Source: Sagittula salina (GTDB lineage: Bacteria > Pseudomonadota > Alphaproteobacteria > Rhodobacterales > Rhodobacteraceae). Taken from it: DNA of 64,000 bases. The first letter of the stretch is position 1. Every line of letters begins with the position of its first letter. Shown here in pieces: positions 38,038 to 46,737 of the stretch. Made by a program: the position numbers and the translations under genes. The stretch covers positions 186,001 to 250,000 of the forward strand of contig NZ_JAGISH010000005.1 of NCBI RefSeq assembly GCF_017813235.1. The letters are read 5' to 3'. Under the pieces are notes generated by a model, which was not told the origin of the DNA, did no database searches, and saw nothing but the letters and a program-made list of their open reading frames with translations.

Positions 38038-39318
38038 TCAGCCACGATTCGTCCGCTCCACCGAAGGCCTGCCGCCTCTGGTCCGCCTGAACGCCTCCGG
38101 CCTCAACCCGTATCGAGCGAGTTTGTCGTACATTGTCTTGCGGGGCAGTTTCAGTGCCTTGGCCGCTTCTGCCGCGCGCCCGTTATGCCGCCCGAGAGCC
38201 GCGGCAAGCAGGGACCGCTCCACCTGCGCCATTTGCTCCGACAGGCCAAGGTCGCGTGTTTGAGACAGCGCTTCGGGCATCCCGAGGACAAAGCGCATCG
38301 CGGCCGACATCAGCGACCGCGTGTTGCCTGGCCAGTCCTGCGCCATCAGCCCGGCAGCGTGCTCAGGTGTCACCTCGGGCGCCCTGATGCCCGCCTGCTC
38401 TGCCGCCTGTGCCACGTAGTGCCCGAACAGCTCGGGGATATCCTCCGGGCGCTGCGCCAGCGAAGGGATGCGTGCCTGACACACCTCCAGCCGGTAGAAC
38501 AGATCGGCCGAAAGCCGGCCCGCCGCAACGGCCTGCCCCAGATCCTGCGTCGTGCCCGCGATCAGGCGCGCGCCACCGCGTTCCAGCGCATCCGAGAGTG
38601 CCACCTGCGTGTCCACCGGCAGCACGCCCACCTCATCGAGGAACAGCGCCCCGCCCTGTGCCATCGCCCATGCCTCGTCCAGCGCCTGCCGCGTCAGCCC
38701 GTCTGCGGCGCGCTTCACGAACGGCCCCTTGGACCCTGCGGAACACAGGTGTATCACCTCCGCGACCTTGGAAATCCCGCTGCCCGGTGGCCCCATCACC
38801 AGTGCCTCGGTACCTGCGCGCCCTGCCACGCGCACCTGCGCGCGAAGCCCCTCCGCCTGCTGCGAGCGGCCAAAGATCAGCCGTGCCGCCGGATCGCCCG
38901 CACGCGCCTGCGCCTCCATCATCGCTCTGAAGGCGCGGTTCTCCAGCACCATCCGCCGCGCCGTCAGCGCCCGTTCGAGCACCGCCGTCAGTTCCGCCTG
39001 GCCGCAGGGTTTTTCCAGAAACCCGAAGGCCCCTTGCGACATGGCCCGCACCGCCATTGGCACGTCACCCTCTCCGGTCAGCAGGATCACCGGCAGCTCC
39101 GCATCCCGGCGCCGCGCGTAATCCAGAAGATGGAACCCGTCGCGTCCCGGCATCCGGATATCCGAAACGATGACCCCCTCGAACTCCGGACCGATCAGGT
39201 CCTTCGCCTGCACAAAGGAACCCGCCGTCACCGGCTCGAAGGCGTGCAGTTCAAGCGTCTGCCCCAGCGCCTCGCGCACCGCCGCATCATCGTCCACCAG
39301 CAAAACCCGCCGCGTCAT
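38038..39318 (-). CDS. dctD: DctD-like response regulator with degenerate AAA+ domain
   Basis: 426 aa: receiver (1-120; RRVLLVDDDAAVREALGQ, phospho-Asp in GVIVSDIRMPG, Lys in FLEKPCG), NtrC-type AAA+ region (about 145-345) and Fis-type HTH (RAAEAAKALKLPRKTMYDKLARYG). The Walker A reads GPPGSGISK, so the catalytic Lys position is Ile. The segment between FVKRAADG and GGALFLDEVG lacks the GAFTGA loop that contacts sigma-54. Walker B and the arginine-finger segment FYRLEVCQARIPSLAQRPEDI remain. It probably activates without sigma-54, as known for some Rhodobacter NtrC-type proteins (inference). Start 39318 has AGAGG upstream. Confidence 0.87.
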   Translation of the reverse strand: MTRRVLLVDDDAAVREALGQTLELHAFEPVTAGSFVQAKDLIGPEFEGVIVSDIRMPGRDGFHLLDYARRRDAELPVILLTGEGDVPMAVRAMSQGAFGFLEKPCGQAELTAVLERALTARRMVLENRAFRAMMEAQARAGDPAARLIFGRSQQAEGLRAQVRVAGRAGTEALVMGPPGSGISKVAEVIHLCSAGSKGPFVKRAADGLTRQALDEAWAMAQGGALFLDEVGVLPVDTQVALSDALERGGARLIAGTTQDLGQAVAAGRLSADLFYRLEVCQARIPSLAQRPEDIPELFGHYVAQAAEQAGIRAPEVTPEHAAGLMAQDWPGNTRSLMSAAMRFVLGMPEALSQTRDLGLSEQMAQVERSLLAAALGRHNGRAAEAAKALKLPRKTMYDKLARYGLRPEAFRRTRGGRPSVERTNRG

Positions 39319-39505
39319 GTCAGCCTCTCGATCACGGTGCCAAGGCCCCTGCTTCCTCGTTTTTAAATCAGCGCTGCGGTGAGCCGACAGCAGAGGCCGA
39401 AGCCCCATACATTCATTAGGTGTCCCCCTGAGCCCCGTCGACGAGCAAAGACGCGTCCGGGCAAGGCCCGGCCCCAACCACAGCGTGGCCCTATAGACGA
39501 CCGTC

Positions 39506-41236
39506 TCACGCCGCCACCTCTTCGGACCAGCGCTCCAGCTCTACTGCGAATTCCGCGCCGCCCGACACGTTCGCGCCCCGGATATTGCCGCCAAAGCTCT
39601 GCACCAGACCGTAGGAGATCGACAGCCCCAGTCCCATGCCCCCGCCCACCTCCTTGGTGGAATAGAACGGTTCAAAGACCTTTTCCGGATCGGAGATCCC
39701 CGGTCCGGTATCGCGCACCCGGACCACCACGCGCGCGCCCGCCTCGACCGTGATGGCGATGCGCTTCTCGGGGTGCTCCGCCATGGCGTCCGCCGCATTG
39801 TTGATCAGGTTGACGAAAACCTGCCCCAGCCGGACCTCTCCGCCGCGCACCGCGACCCCCGTCACGGTCGCGCAGTCCAGCGCCACGCCCTCCGCCGCCA
39901 GCCGGACCTCGGTCAGTTCCACCGCCTGCTCCAGCACCGCGCCCAGATCCACCCGCCCCATGGGTTCGCTCTCGCCATTTGCAAACGCGCGCAGGTTGCG
40001 GATGATACGCGCCGCCCGCGTGGCAAGTGCCGCGATCCGGGCGAGGTTTTCCCCAGCCCTGTCCGGCCGTCCGCGTTCGATAAAGGCGCCGCCATTCTCC
40101 GCGAATTGCCGGATCGCCATGAGCGGCTGGTTCAGTTCATGGCTGATCCCCGCTGACATTTGCCCCAGCGCTGACAGCTTTCCCGCCTGCACAAGATCCA
40201 CCTGCGCCCGCCGCAGCGCGGCTTCCGCCTCCTCGCGCTCCATGACCTCTTGGCGCAGCGCGCCATTGGCTGCCTCCAGTTCCGCCGTGCGAGCCCGAAC
40301 GCGCCCCTCCAGCGCCGCGTTGGCCGCCGTCAGGGCCCGCCGCCGCAGTGCCAGAACCCACAGCAATGCGCCAAAGCCCAGGCACAGGACTGCCACCACC
40401 ATCGTCTGCAATCCTGCGATGCGCCGCGCCGGAGCCACGTCCACCAGCGCCCGCGCCGTCAGCCCGACCACCGGCAACGGCTGCTGCAGGTGCAGTGCGC
40501 GGGGCGGGACGTAGTCGCTCAAACGCTGCCGCCAAAGGTCATGTCCCGCCACCTCCCGACGCCTGACCTCCGCCGGCTGACCGTCCGCCATAGCCACACG
40601 CGCCGCATCCCAGCGCCAGAAAAGCATCTCTGAACGGTTCGTCACGATCACGTCGCCCGCCGCTCCGGTGAAGAAGACCGAAGGCCGCGACCCGCGCCAT
40701 TCGCCTTCGATACCTTCAAGGTCGACCACCATGATCAGCACCCCCCGCACCCGGCCGTCAGGGCCAAAGGCGGGTGCCGCCTGCGCATAGCTGCGTTCGC
40801 CGCTCCCCGCGTCGACGTCATAACCCGAGCCAAGCGCGCCTTGCACCGCGCGCCCGAACCACGCGCGGGTAGTCAGTTCCGGCAGTGCGCCGGGCGTGGA
40901 GGACGCGAGGATGCGCCCCTTGCGATCGGAATAGACCGCCAAGGCCGCGCCGGTGCGGTCGGCGCTCGCCAACAGGAATGCTTCCGCCTCCGCCGGGTCG
41001 CCCCCCCTGTGCAGCGCCTGCAATACGGGATGGTCCACCAGCAGGACAGCGGTGGCCCGGTAGCGCAACAGCCCCGTCACCAGCCTGTCGGCAGCCAGCG
41101 CCAGATCCGCCTGTCCACGCGCTGCCACCTGCCCCAGCGCCTGCGCGTAGCCGTAGGACCACACGCCCCACGACAACACACAAACCGCGCCAAGGAACGC
41201 CAGTACCACCCAGAACCGCCGAAATTCGTCCACCAT
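39506..41236 (-). CDS. dctB: DctB-like sensor histidine kinase
   Basis: 576 aa. TM1 about 8-28, periplasmic double-Cache-type sensor (about 30-285; SGYDVDAGSGERSYAQAAPAFG is the DctB-like ligand segment), TM2 about 290-312, coiled coil (RVRARTAELEAANGALRQEV), DHp with GQMSAGISHELNQPLMAIRQF and a HATPase with NLINNAADAM, DTGPGIS and EVGGGMGLGLSISYGLV. It would sense periplasmic dicarboxylate and phosphorylate the regulator downstream. 187 bp separate it from dctD; the gap has a GGGC/GCCC hairpin. Confidence 0.9.
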   Translation of the reverse strand: MVDEFRRFWVVLAFLGAVCVLSWGVWSYGYAQALGQVAARGQADLALAADRLVTGLLRYRATAVLLVDHPVLQALHRGGDPAEAEAFLLASADRTGAALAVYSDRKGRILASSTPGALPELTTRAWFGRAVQGALGSGYDVDAGSGERSYAQAAPAFGPDGRVRGVLIMVVDLEGIEGEWRGSRPSVFFTGAAGDVIVTNRSEMLFWRWDAARVAMADGQPAEVRRREVAGHDLWRQRLSDYVPPRALHLQQPLPVVGLTARALVDVAPARRIAGLQTMVVAVLCLGFGALLWVLALRRRALTAANAALEGRVRARTAELEAANGALRQEVMEREEAEAALRRAQVDLVQAGKLSALGQMSAGISHELNQPLMAIRQFAENGGAFIERGRPDRAGENLARIAALATRAARIIRNLRAFANGESEPMGRVDLGAVLEQAVELTEVRLAAEGVALDCATVTGVAVRGGEVRLGQVFVNLINNAADAMAEHPEKRIAITVEAGARVVVRVRDTGPGISDPEKVFEPFYSTKEVGGGMGLGLSISYGLVQSFGGNIRGANVSGGAEFAVELERWSEEVAA

Positions 41237-41292
41237 GGCAAGCAATCTACCGCCCCCTTGCCAACAAAGCCAAGCCGGTGTCACGTCCCCTC

Positions 41293-41739
41293 ATGCTCAG
41301 TCTTTCGCAATCCCCCACCGGCCCCGACTTTTTCCAGCCCCCCTACCCGTTCTATGACTGCCTGCGCGCGGGCGGGGACATCGCTTTCCGGGAGGAGTAC
41401 GGCATGCCCTGCGCCGTGTCACATCGCGCGGTCTGGGCTCTGCTGCGCGACCGCCGCCTCGGGCGCGAGCCTCTGCCGGAACCGGTGCAGGTTTCCCGGA
41501 ACACCTCGCGCCGTTCTATGAGATCGAGACACATTCCCTGCTGGACCTCGAACCACCGCGGCACACCCGCCTGCGCGAGCCTGCACTTCGGCGTCGGCGC
41601 CCCTCTCGCCCGGCTGGAACTTGCGACAGCGCTTCCTGTCCTCTTTCAACGCCGGCCAGACTTCGCCCTCTCCGGGGCGCCGCGCCATGCCAACCTCTAC
41701 CACTTCCATGGCCTGGACGCGCTGCGTGTGCACTACTGA
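41293..41739 (+). pseudogene. Cytochrome P450, internally deleted and frameshifted
   Basis: N-terminal part FFQPPYPFYDCLRAGGDIAF, HRAVWALLRDRRLGREPLPE in frame 1. After about 41495 the homology continues one frame over as FPEHLAPFYEIETHSLLDLEPPRHTRLRE. It then jumps directly to the heme-binding region read as LHFGVGAPLARLELA and ends HANLYHFHGLDAL. About 250 residues between are missing. The heme-ligand Cys of LHFCVGAPLARLEL is Gly here. Three independent lesions make it certainly dead. It shares its upstream region with dctB. Confidence 0.85.
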
Positions 41740-41755
41740 CATCCCGCCCACGCGG

Positions 41756-41880
41756 CGGTCGGGTGGCCAGCCCCCCGATCCCCCCGAGGTATTTCCGAAC
41801 CAGTAAAGACAGGGGACACCACCCGCTTCTTTGGTTCGGAAATACCGCCGCCGGAGGCAACCGCGCGCGACAGCGCGCTT
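41756..41880. repeat. Dispersed intergenic repeat, copy A, with perfect 15-bp inverted repeat
   Basis: GGTATTTCCGAACCA (41788-41802) is the exact reverse complement of TGGTTCGGAAATACC (41832-41846), with a 29-nt spacer. It is followed by GCCGCCGGAGGCAACC and CGCGCGACAGCGCGC. The block from 41826 is nearly identical to 48138-48193 (copy B), and the left part is recognisably related (GGCCAGCCCC shared). Confidence 0.8.
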
Positions 41881-41913
41881 TTCCTGCGTGCCGAAGGCAC
41901 ACGATGTTACAAT

Positions 41914-42369
41914 TCAAAGTGGCAGTGCCACGGTATTCTTGATCTCTTCCATGGAGAGAAGTGCCGTCACATTGTGCACTTTCACCTCCGAGATCAGCGC
42001 CTGATAGAAAGCATCATAGGCACGCGCGTTCTTCACGCGCACTTTCAAGATGTAGTCGATATCGCCCGCCAACCGGTGCGCCTCCAGCACCTCTGGGCGC
42101 TCGCGCAGCGCCTTGAGGAAGCGCCGCTGCCAGTCCGCCTCGTGCTCGGAGGTGCGGATCAGGACGAAAAAGCAGGCCTCGAACCCAAGCGCCTCGGCAT
42201 CCAGCAGCACTGTCTGGGTGCCGATGATCCCGGCCTCCTTCATCTTGCGAATCCGGTTCCACACCGGAGTCTTCGATGAGCCCACGGCCTTTGCGATCTC
42301 GTCCAGCGACTGGCTGGCGTCGCGCTGCAATTCGCGCAGGATTTTCCGGTCCGTGGCGTCGATCTTCAT
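41914..42369 (-). CDS. Lrp/AsnC family transcriptional regulator
   Basis: 151 aa. N-terminal HTH (TDRKILRELQRDASQSLDEIAKAVGSSKTPVWNRIRKMKEAG) and C-terminal RAM/AsnC ligand domain (about 70-150, FEACFFVLIRTSEHEADWQ, LAGDIDYILKVRVKNARAYD, VTALLSMEEIKNTVALPL). Divergently placed in front of the cysG operon with a 140-bp shared region, a conserved arrangement in this family, so it probably senses an amino acid such as cysteine and controls sulfate assimilation (inference). SD GAGGAA. Confidence 0.9.
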   Translation of the reverse strand: MKIDATDRKILRELQRDASQSLDEIAKAVGSSKTPVWNRIRKMKEAGIIGTQTVLLDAEALGFEACFFVLIRTSEHEADWQRRFLKALRERPEVLEAHRLAGDIDYILKVRVKNARAYDAFYQALISEVKVHNVTALLSMEEIKNTVALPL

Positions 42370-42509
42370 CTTGCGTTCCTCATTTGGGCAAAGGAACGAA
42401 CATTCCCCTACGTGGTCGCCCTAATTAGAACATTTGTCCTTGTTTCTGCAACCCCATGGCCGAGAACCGGGACAGCATTCTATATTCCGGTGAAGAAATG
42501 AGGTTCGTC

Positions 42510-43898
42510 ATGCGTCACTTTCCGATCTTTCTCGCCCTGTCCGAGCGCATCGTCGCCGTCTCCGGCGGCGGCGACGCCGCCCTGGCCAAACTGCGCCTCC
42601 TGATGAAGACGGAGGCCGCGCTGCATGTCTACGCCACTGCCCCCGCTCCGGAGATCGAAGCCTGGGCGAACGAGGGCCGCCTCAGCCTGCATCGCCGACC
42701 GCTGGAGAGTACGGATCTGACGGGCGCCGCGCTGGTCTATGCCGCCGACGAGGACACCGTCCGAGATGCCCGCACGCAGACACTGGCCCATGAGGCGGGC
42801 GTGCTGCTGAACGTCGTCGACAACCTCGCGGACAGCCAGTTCATCACCCCTGCCATCGTCGACCGTGACCCGGTCACCGTCGCCATCGGCACCGAAGGCG
42901 CAGCCCCCGTGCTCGCCCGCGCGATCAAGGCGCACCTGGAGGAAACCCTCCCCGCCGCAACGGGCCCGCTCGCACGCATTGGACAGGCTTTCCGCAAGAT
43001 GGCCGAGCATCTCCCGCATGGCCGTGCGCGGCGCGATTTCTGGTCGGCCTACTACTTCGACGCCGGCCCCCGTGCCCTGCCGCGCGGCAAGGCGGCGGTG
43101 GAACAGGCATTGGACGACCTGCTGGCCGAGCATCTCGACCGCCGCGAACGCCCCGGCTTCGTCTCCTTCGTGGGGTCCGGGCCCGGCGACCCGGATCTTC
43201 TGACGCTTAAGGCGCGCCGCTTGCTGGACCGCGCCGATGTTGTGCTTTACGACCGACTTGCGCCGCAGCCGATCCTGGAACTCGCCCGCCGCGAGGCGCT
43301 CATGATCGAGGTTGGAAAGACCGGGTTCGGCCCCTCTACCCCGCAGGAGTCGATCAACGCGCTGCTCGTCGAGCACGCGACAAAGGGCGCGCAGGTGGTG
43401 CGCCTGAAAGGCGGCGATCCCACGCTTTTCGCCCGCCTCGACGAGGAAATCGACGCGCTGACCGGGCATGAAATCGCCTATGAAATCGTGCCCGGCATCA
43501 CCGCCGCCTCCGCCTCTGTCGCCGCCATCGGCCAGAGCCTCACGAAGCGCGGGCGCAACGCCTCGGTCCGCCTGCTCACCGCCCATGACACCGAAGGATT
43601 CGCAGATCACGACTGGCGCGCGCTGGCCGCTCCCGGCGAAGTCGCCGCCGTCTACATGGGCAAGCGTGCCGCGCGTTTCTTGCAGGGACGGCTCCTGATG
43701 CATGCAGCATCCCCCGACACGCCGGTGACGATTGTCGCCAATGCCGCGCGTCCGACACAAGCGGTGATTCCCGCGTCGCTGGCCACGCTGGCTGCCGCAC
43801 TGGACGCGTGTCCCGACGGCCCTGCCCTGATCCTTTATGGGCTTGCCCCGCGCAACGCCCTGCCAACCATTCACCAGATCCGCCAGGAGGTCTCCTGA
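42510..43898 (+). CDS. cysG: Siroheme synthase CysG (trifunctional)
   Basis: 462 aa. The N-terminal precorrin-2 dehydrogenase/ferrochelatase (about 1-150; FPIFLALSERIVAVSGGGDAALAKLRLL gives the NAD site), a linker dimerisation region (about 150-205), and a C-terminal uroporphyrinogen-III methyltransferase (about 210-462; FVGSGPGDPDLLTLKARRLLDRADVVLYDRL, VRLKGGDPTLFARLDEE, VPGITAASASVAAIG). Makes siroheme for the sulfite reductase encoded two genes on. Starts at 42456, 42498 and 42510 are all open; GAGG 6 bp before 42510 and the family N-terminus favour the last. Confidence 0.93.
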   Translation: MRHFPIFLALSERIVAVSGGGDAALAKLRLLMKTEAALHVYATAPAPEIEAWANEGRLSLHRRPLESTDLTGAALVYAADEDTVRDARTQTLAHEAGVLLNVVDNLADSQFITPAIVDRDPVTVAIGTEGAAPVLARAIKAHLEETLPAATGPLARIGQAFRKMAEHLPHGRARRDFWSAYYFDAGPRALPRGKAAVEQALDDLLAEHLDRRERPGFVSFVGSGPGDPDLLTLKARRLLDRADVVLYDRLAPQPILELARREALMIEVGKTGFGPSTPQESINALLVEHATKGAQVVRLKGGDPTLFARLDEEIDALTGHEIAYEIVPGITAASASVAAIGQSLTKRGRNASVRLLTAHDTEGFADHDWRALAAPGEVAAVYMGKRAARFLQGRLLMHAASPDTPVTIVANAARPTQAVIPASLATLAAALDACPDGPALILYGLAPRNALPTIHQIRQEVS

Positions 43899-44197
43899 TG
43901 CCCCGCGCCTTTACCCCCAAGGTCATCACCGCCAACGCGCTCATTTCCGGAGAGGTCGTATACCTCACTGCCGACGACCGGTGGTCGCCCCACCTGCCTC
44001 AGGCTGAACTGCTGACCGATGAGGCGCACGCCCAGTTGCGCCTCGTCGAGGCCAACGCGCGCCAGTCCGAGGTGGTCGGTGTCTACCTCGCCGACATGGC
44101 CTCCACCGATCACGGGCCAGAGCCCACCCATTTCCGCGAGGACTTCCGCCGCCGCGGTCCCTCCAACTACGATCACGGCAAGCAGGCCGTACTCTGA
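43898..44197 (+). CDS. DUF2849 domain protein
   Basis: 99-aa soluble protein of the DUF2849 family, found almost only between cysG and cysI in alphaproteobacteria. Sequence blocks FTPKVITANALISGEVVYLT, WSPHLPQAELLTDEAHAQL, VVGVYLADM, REDFRRRGPSNYDH. The ATG shares a base with the cysG stop (TGATG). Role unknown; probably assists sulfite reductase or siroheme delivery, by position only. Confidence 0.85.
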   Translation: MPRAFTPKVITANALISGEVVYLTADDRWSPHLPQAELLTDEAHAQLRLVEANARQSEVVGVYLADMASTDHGPEPTHFREDFRRRGPSNYDHGKQAVL

Positions 44198-44249
44198 GGG
44201 GAGGCCCGAATTCTCACCGAAGATTCGCCCCCGCACGAAAGGACGACAG

Positions 44250-45920
44250 ATGTACAGCTACACCGACTTCGACGCCGCCTTCGTCGCCGAGCGCAACCGC
44301 CAGTTCCGCGCGCAGGTCGCGCGCCGCATCGACGGTTCGCTGACCGAAGACGAATTCAAGCCCTTCCGCCTGATGAACGGCGTCTACCTGCAACTGCATG
44401 CCTACATGCTGCGCGTCGCAATCCCCTACGGCACGCTGCGCGCGGAACAGATGGAGATGCTCGCCCATCTGGCGGAGACCTGGGACAAAGGCTACGGCCA
44501 CTTCACCACGCGGCAGAACATCCAGTACAACTGGCCGACGCTGGGTGACATTCCCGAGATGCTGGACGCGCTGGCCAGTGTCGAGATGCACGCCATCCAG
44601 ACCTCCGGCAACACAATCCGCAACGTGACCGCCGACCATTTCGCGGGCGCCGCTGCTGACGAGATCGCCGACCCGCGCCCGGTTGCAGAGTTGATCCGCC
44701 AGTGGTCCACCGACCACCCGGAATTTCAGGCCCTGCCGCGCAAGTTCAAGGTCGCCGTCACCGGCGCGCAGGCCGACCGTGCCGTGATCCGCGCCCACGA
44801 CATCGGCCTGCGCCTGCACGAACAGAACGGCGATCTGGGCGCCGAAGTCATCGTCGGCGGCGGCCTCGGGCGCACGCCCATGATCGGCAAGACCATCGCG
44901 GACCACGTCTCGCTTGATGACCTGCCCGCCTACCTTGAGGCTGTCGTCTCTGTCTGGAACCTGCTGGGCCGCCGCGACAACAAGTACAAGGCGAGGATCA
45001 AGATCACCGTCCACGAGCACGGAATCGACGAGATCCGCGCCCGCGTCGAAGACCGATTCGCCCTGATCCGCCCGACCTTCACCGGAGCGCACATGGACCT
45101 CTACGAAGAGATCCGCGCCCAGTTCGCACCGCCGGGCTTTCGCAATGCGCCCACGGACGCCTTCGATACAGCCTATGCGGCAGACCCGGTCTTCCGCGCC
45201 TGGGCCGACACCAACCTCTCCGCGCACAAGGCCCCCGGCTACGCCATCGCCCAGATCAGCCTGAAGGCGCACGGGGCTACGCCCGGCGATGCCTCGGCCG
45301 AACAGATGCGCGTCATGGCCCGCATCGCCCGCGCCTACGGCCACGACGAACTGCGCATTTCCCACGAACAGAACGTGGTGCTGCCGCATGTCCACAAGTC
45401 CGACTTGCCCGAGATCCATGCCATCCTGAAGGCCCACGGCCTTGCCACCGCCAACATCGGTCTGATCTCCGATATCATCGCCTGCCCCGGCATGGACTAC
45501 TGCGCGCTGGCCACCGCGCGCTCGATCCCTATCGCACAACAGATCGCCACCCGGTTCGATGAACTGAAACTGGAACACGACGTCGGCGACCTGAAGATCA
45601 AGATCTCCGGCTGCATCAATGCCTGCGGCCATCACCACGTGGGCCATATCGGCATCCTCGGTCTGGATCGCGCGGGCGTGGAAAACTATCAGGTGACCCT
45701 CGGCGGCGACCACACCGAAACCCTTGCCCTTGGCGACCGAACCGGCCCCGGCTTCTCCGCCGAAGAGATCGTGCCGGCCATCGAACGCATCGTCACAGCC
45801 TATCTGAACCACCGCGAAAACGCCGAAGAAAGTTTTCTGCAAGCCTACCGCCGCCTCGGCATGGAGCCCTTCAAGCAGGCGCTCTATGGCGACGCCGCCA
45901 AACGGTCGCAGGCCGCCTGA
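44250..45920 (+). CDS. cysI: Assimilatory nitrite/sulfite reductase hemoprotein
   Basis: 556 aa. Reduces sulfite to sulfide with six electrons at a coupled siroheme-[4Fe-4S] centre. The ferredoxin-like half domains are visible (YGHFTTRQNIQYNWPTLGDIPEML; HDELRISHEQNVVLPHV). The cluster cysteines lie in CPGMDYCALATARS and KISGCINACGHHHVG. There is no flavin domain, so it takes electrons from ferredoxin or from the reductase encoded by fpr downstream. SD AAAGGACGAC fixes the start at 44250; the longer open frame upstream runs through DUF2849. Confidence 0.94.
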   Translation: MYSYTDFDAAFVAERNRQFRAQVARRIDGSLTEDEFKPFRLMNGVYLQLHAYMLRVAIPYGTLRAEQMEMLAHLAETWDKGYGHFTTRQNIQYNWPTLGDIPEMLDALASVEMHAIQTSGNTIRNVTADHFAGAAADEIADPRPVAELIRQWSTDHPEFQALPRKFKVAVTGAQADRAVIRAHDIGLRLHEQNGDLGAEVIVGGGLGRTPMIGKTIADHVSLDDLPAYLEAVVSVWNLLGRRDNKYKARIKITVHEHGIDEIRARVEDRFALIRPTFTGAHMDLYEEIRAQFAPPGFRNAPTDAFDTAYAADPVFRAWADTNLSAHKAPGYAIAQISLKAHGATPGDASAEQMRVMARIARAYGHDELRISHEQNVVLPHVHKSDLPEIHAILKAHGLATANIGLISDIIACPGMDYCALATARSIPIAQQIATRFDELKLEHDVGDLKIKISGCINACGHHHVGHIGILGLDRAGVENYQVTLGGDHTETLALGDRTGPGFSAEEIVPAIERIVTAYLNHRENAEESFLQAYRRLGMEPFKQALYGDAAKRSQAA

Positions 45921-46693
45921 TGCTTCTGCTCGGCGAAAATACTCCCGCCGGAGGCCCCGCGCCCGAGGATCTGGCGGAAAAACGCGCGCGCGTGGCCACG
46001 CTGAACGCGCGCTACCGGCATCACTCGGCAACCGCCGTTCTGACCGGCGCGCTGAACGATCCCGAAGCCGGGCGTATCGCCTTGGTGTCTTCCTTCGGCG
46101 CGGAATCGGTCGCGCTGCTGCACCTCGTGGCCATGGTAAACCGGCGCACCCCGGTTCTGTTCATCGACACGCGGCTTCTGTTTGCCGAAACGCTCACCTA
46201 TCAGCAGGAGGTGGCGGAACGCCTGCACCTGGAAGACGTGCGGATCCTGCGCGCCGACGCCGACACTCTGGCGACCGAAGACCCCTACGGCGCTCTCAAG
46301 CTGTCGGATCAGGACCGCTGCTGCACCCTGCGCAAGACCTTGCCTCTGGAACGCGCGCTGGCGGGTTTCGACGGCTGGATCACGGGGCGCAAGCGGTACC
46401 AGTCCGCCACCCGCGCTGCGCTCGACTTCTTCGAACTCGAGGACGCCACCGGCCGGATCAAGGTCAACCCGCTCGCCCATTGGGGCCCCGACGATGTGCG
46501 CGCCTACATGGAGGAAAACCGTCTTCCCCGTCACCCCCTGGTGGCGCAGGGTTATCCATCGATCGGCTGCGCGCCCTGCACCTCGCGCGTGGCGCCGGGC
46601 GAAGATCCGCGCGCCGGACGCTGGCGCGGCCAGAACAAGACCGAATGCGGTATCCATTTCAAGGATGGCAAGGCCACCCGCACCGCGTCGTAG
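45920..46693 (+). CDS. cysH: Adenylyl-sulfate (APS/PAPS) reductase
   Basis: 257 aa. Reduces activated sulfate to sulfite with thioredoxin. The PP-loop domain has LVSSFGAESVALLHLVAMV and VLFIDTRLLFAETLTYQQEV. Cysteine pairs in QDRCCTLRKTLPL and IGCAPCTSRV are [4Fe-4S] ligands, marking the APS-reductase type, and the catalytic Cys is in KTECGIHF. The start overlaps the cysI stop (TGATG). The first dozen residues (MLLLGENTPAGG) are outside the family and coincide with a dispersed DNA repeat, see 45922-45955. Confidence 0.93.
   Translation: MLLLGENTPAGGPAPEDLAEKRARVATLNARYRHHSATAVLTGALNDPEAGRIALVSSFGAESVALLHLVAMVNRRTPVLFIDTRLLFAETLTYQQEVAERLHLEDVRILRADADTLATEDPYGALKLSDQDRCCTLRKTLPLERALAGFDGWITGRKRYQSATRAALDFFELEDATGRIKVNPLAHWGPDDVRAYMEENRLPRHPLVAQGYPSIGCAPCTSRVAPGEDPRAGRWRGQNKTECGIHFKDGKATRTAS
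45922..45955. repeat. Fragment of the dispersed repeat inside the cysH 5' end
   Basis: GCTTCTGCTCGGCGAAAAT followed by ACTCCCGCCGGAGGC resembles the core GCTTCTTCGGTTGCGAAATACC, GCCGCCGGAGGC of copies A and B. It spans codons 1-12 of cysH. Confidence 0.55.
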
Positions 46694-46737
46694 TGTGGGG
46701 TTTTCAACCCACCGCCCCCGATACAAGGACCCGAAAC

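Noticed and set aside
43898..46031. Large minus-strand frames opposite cysI and cysH
   Set aside because: Composition shadows in GC-rich DNA; the plus-strand genes carry all catalytic motifs.
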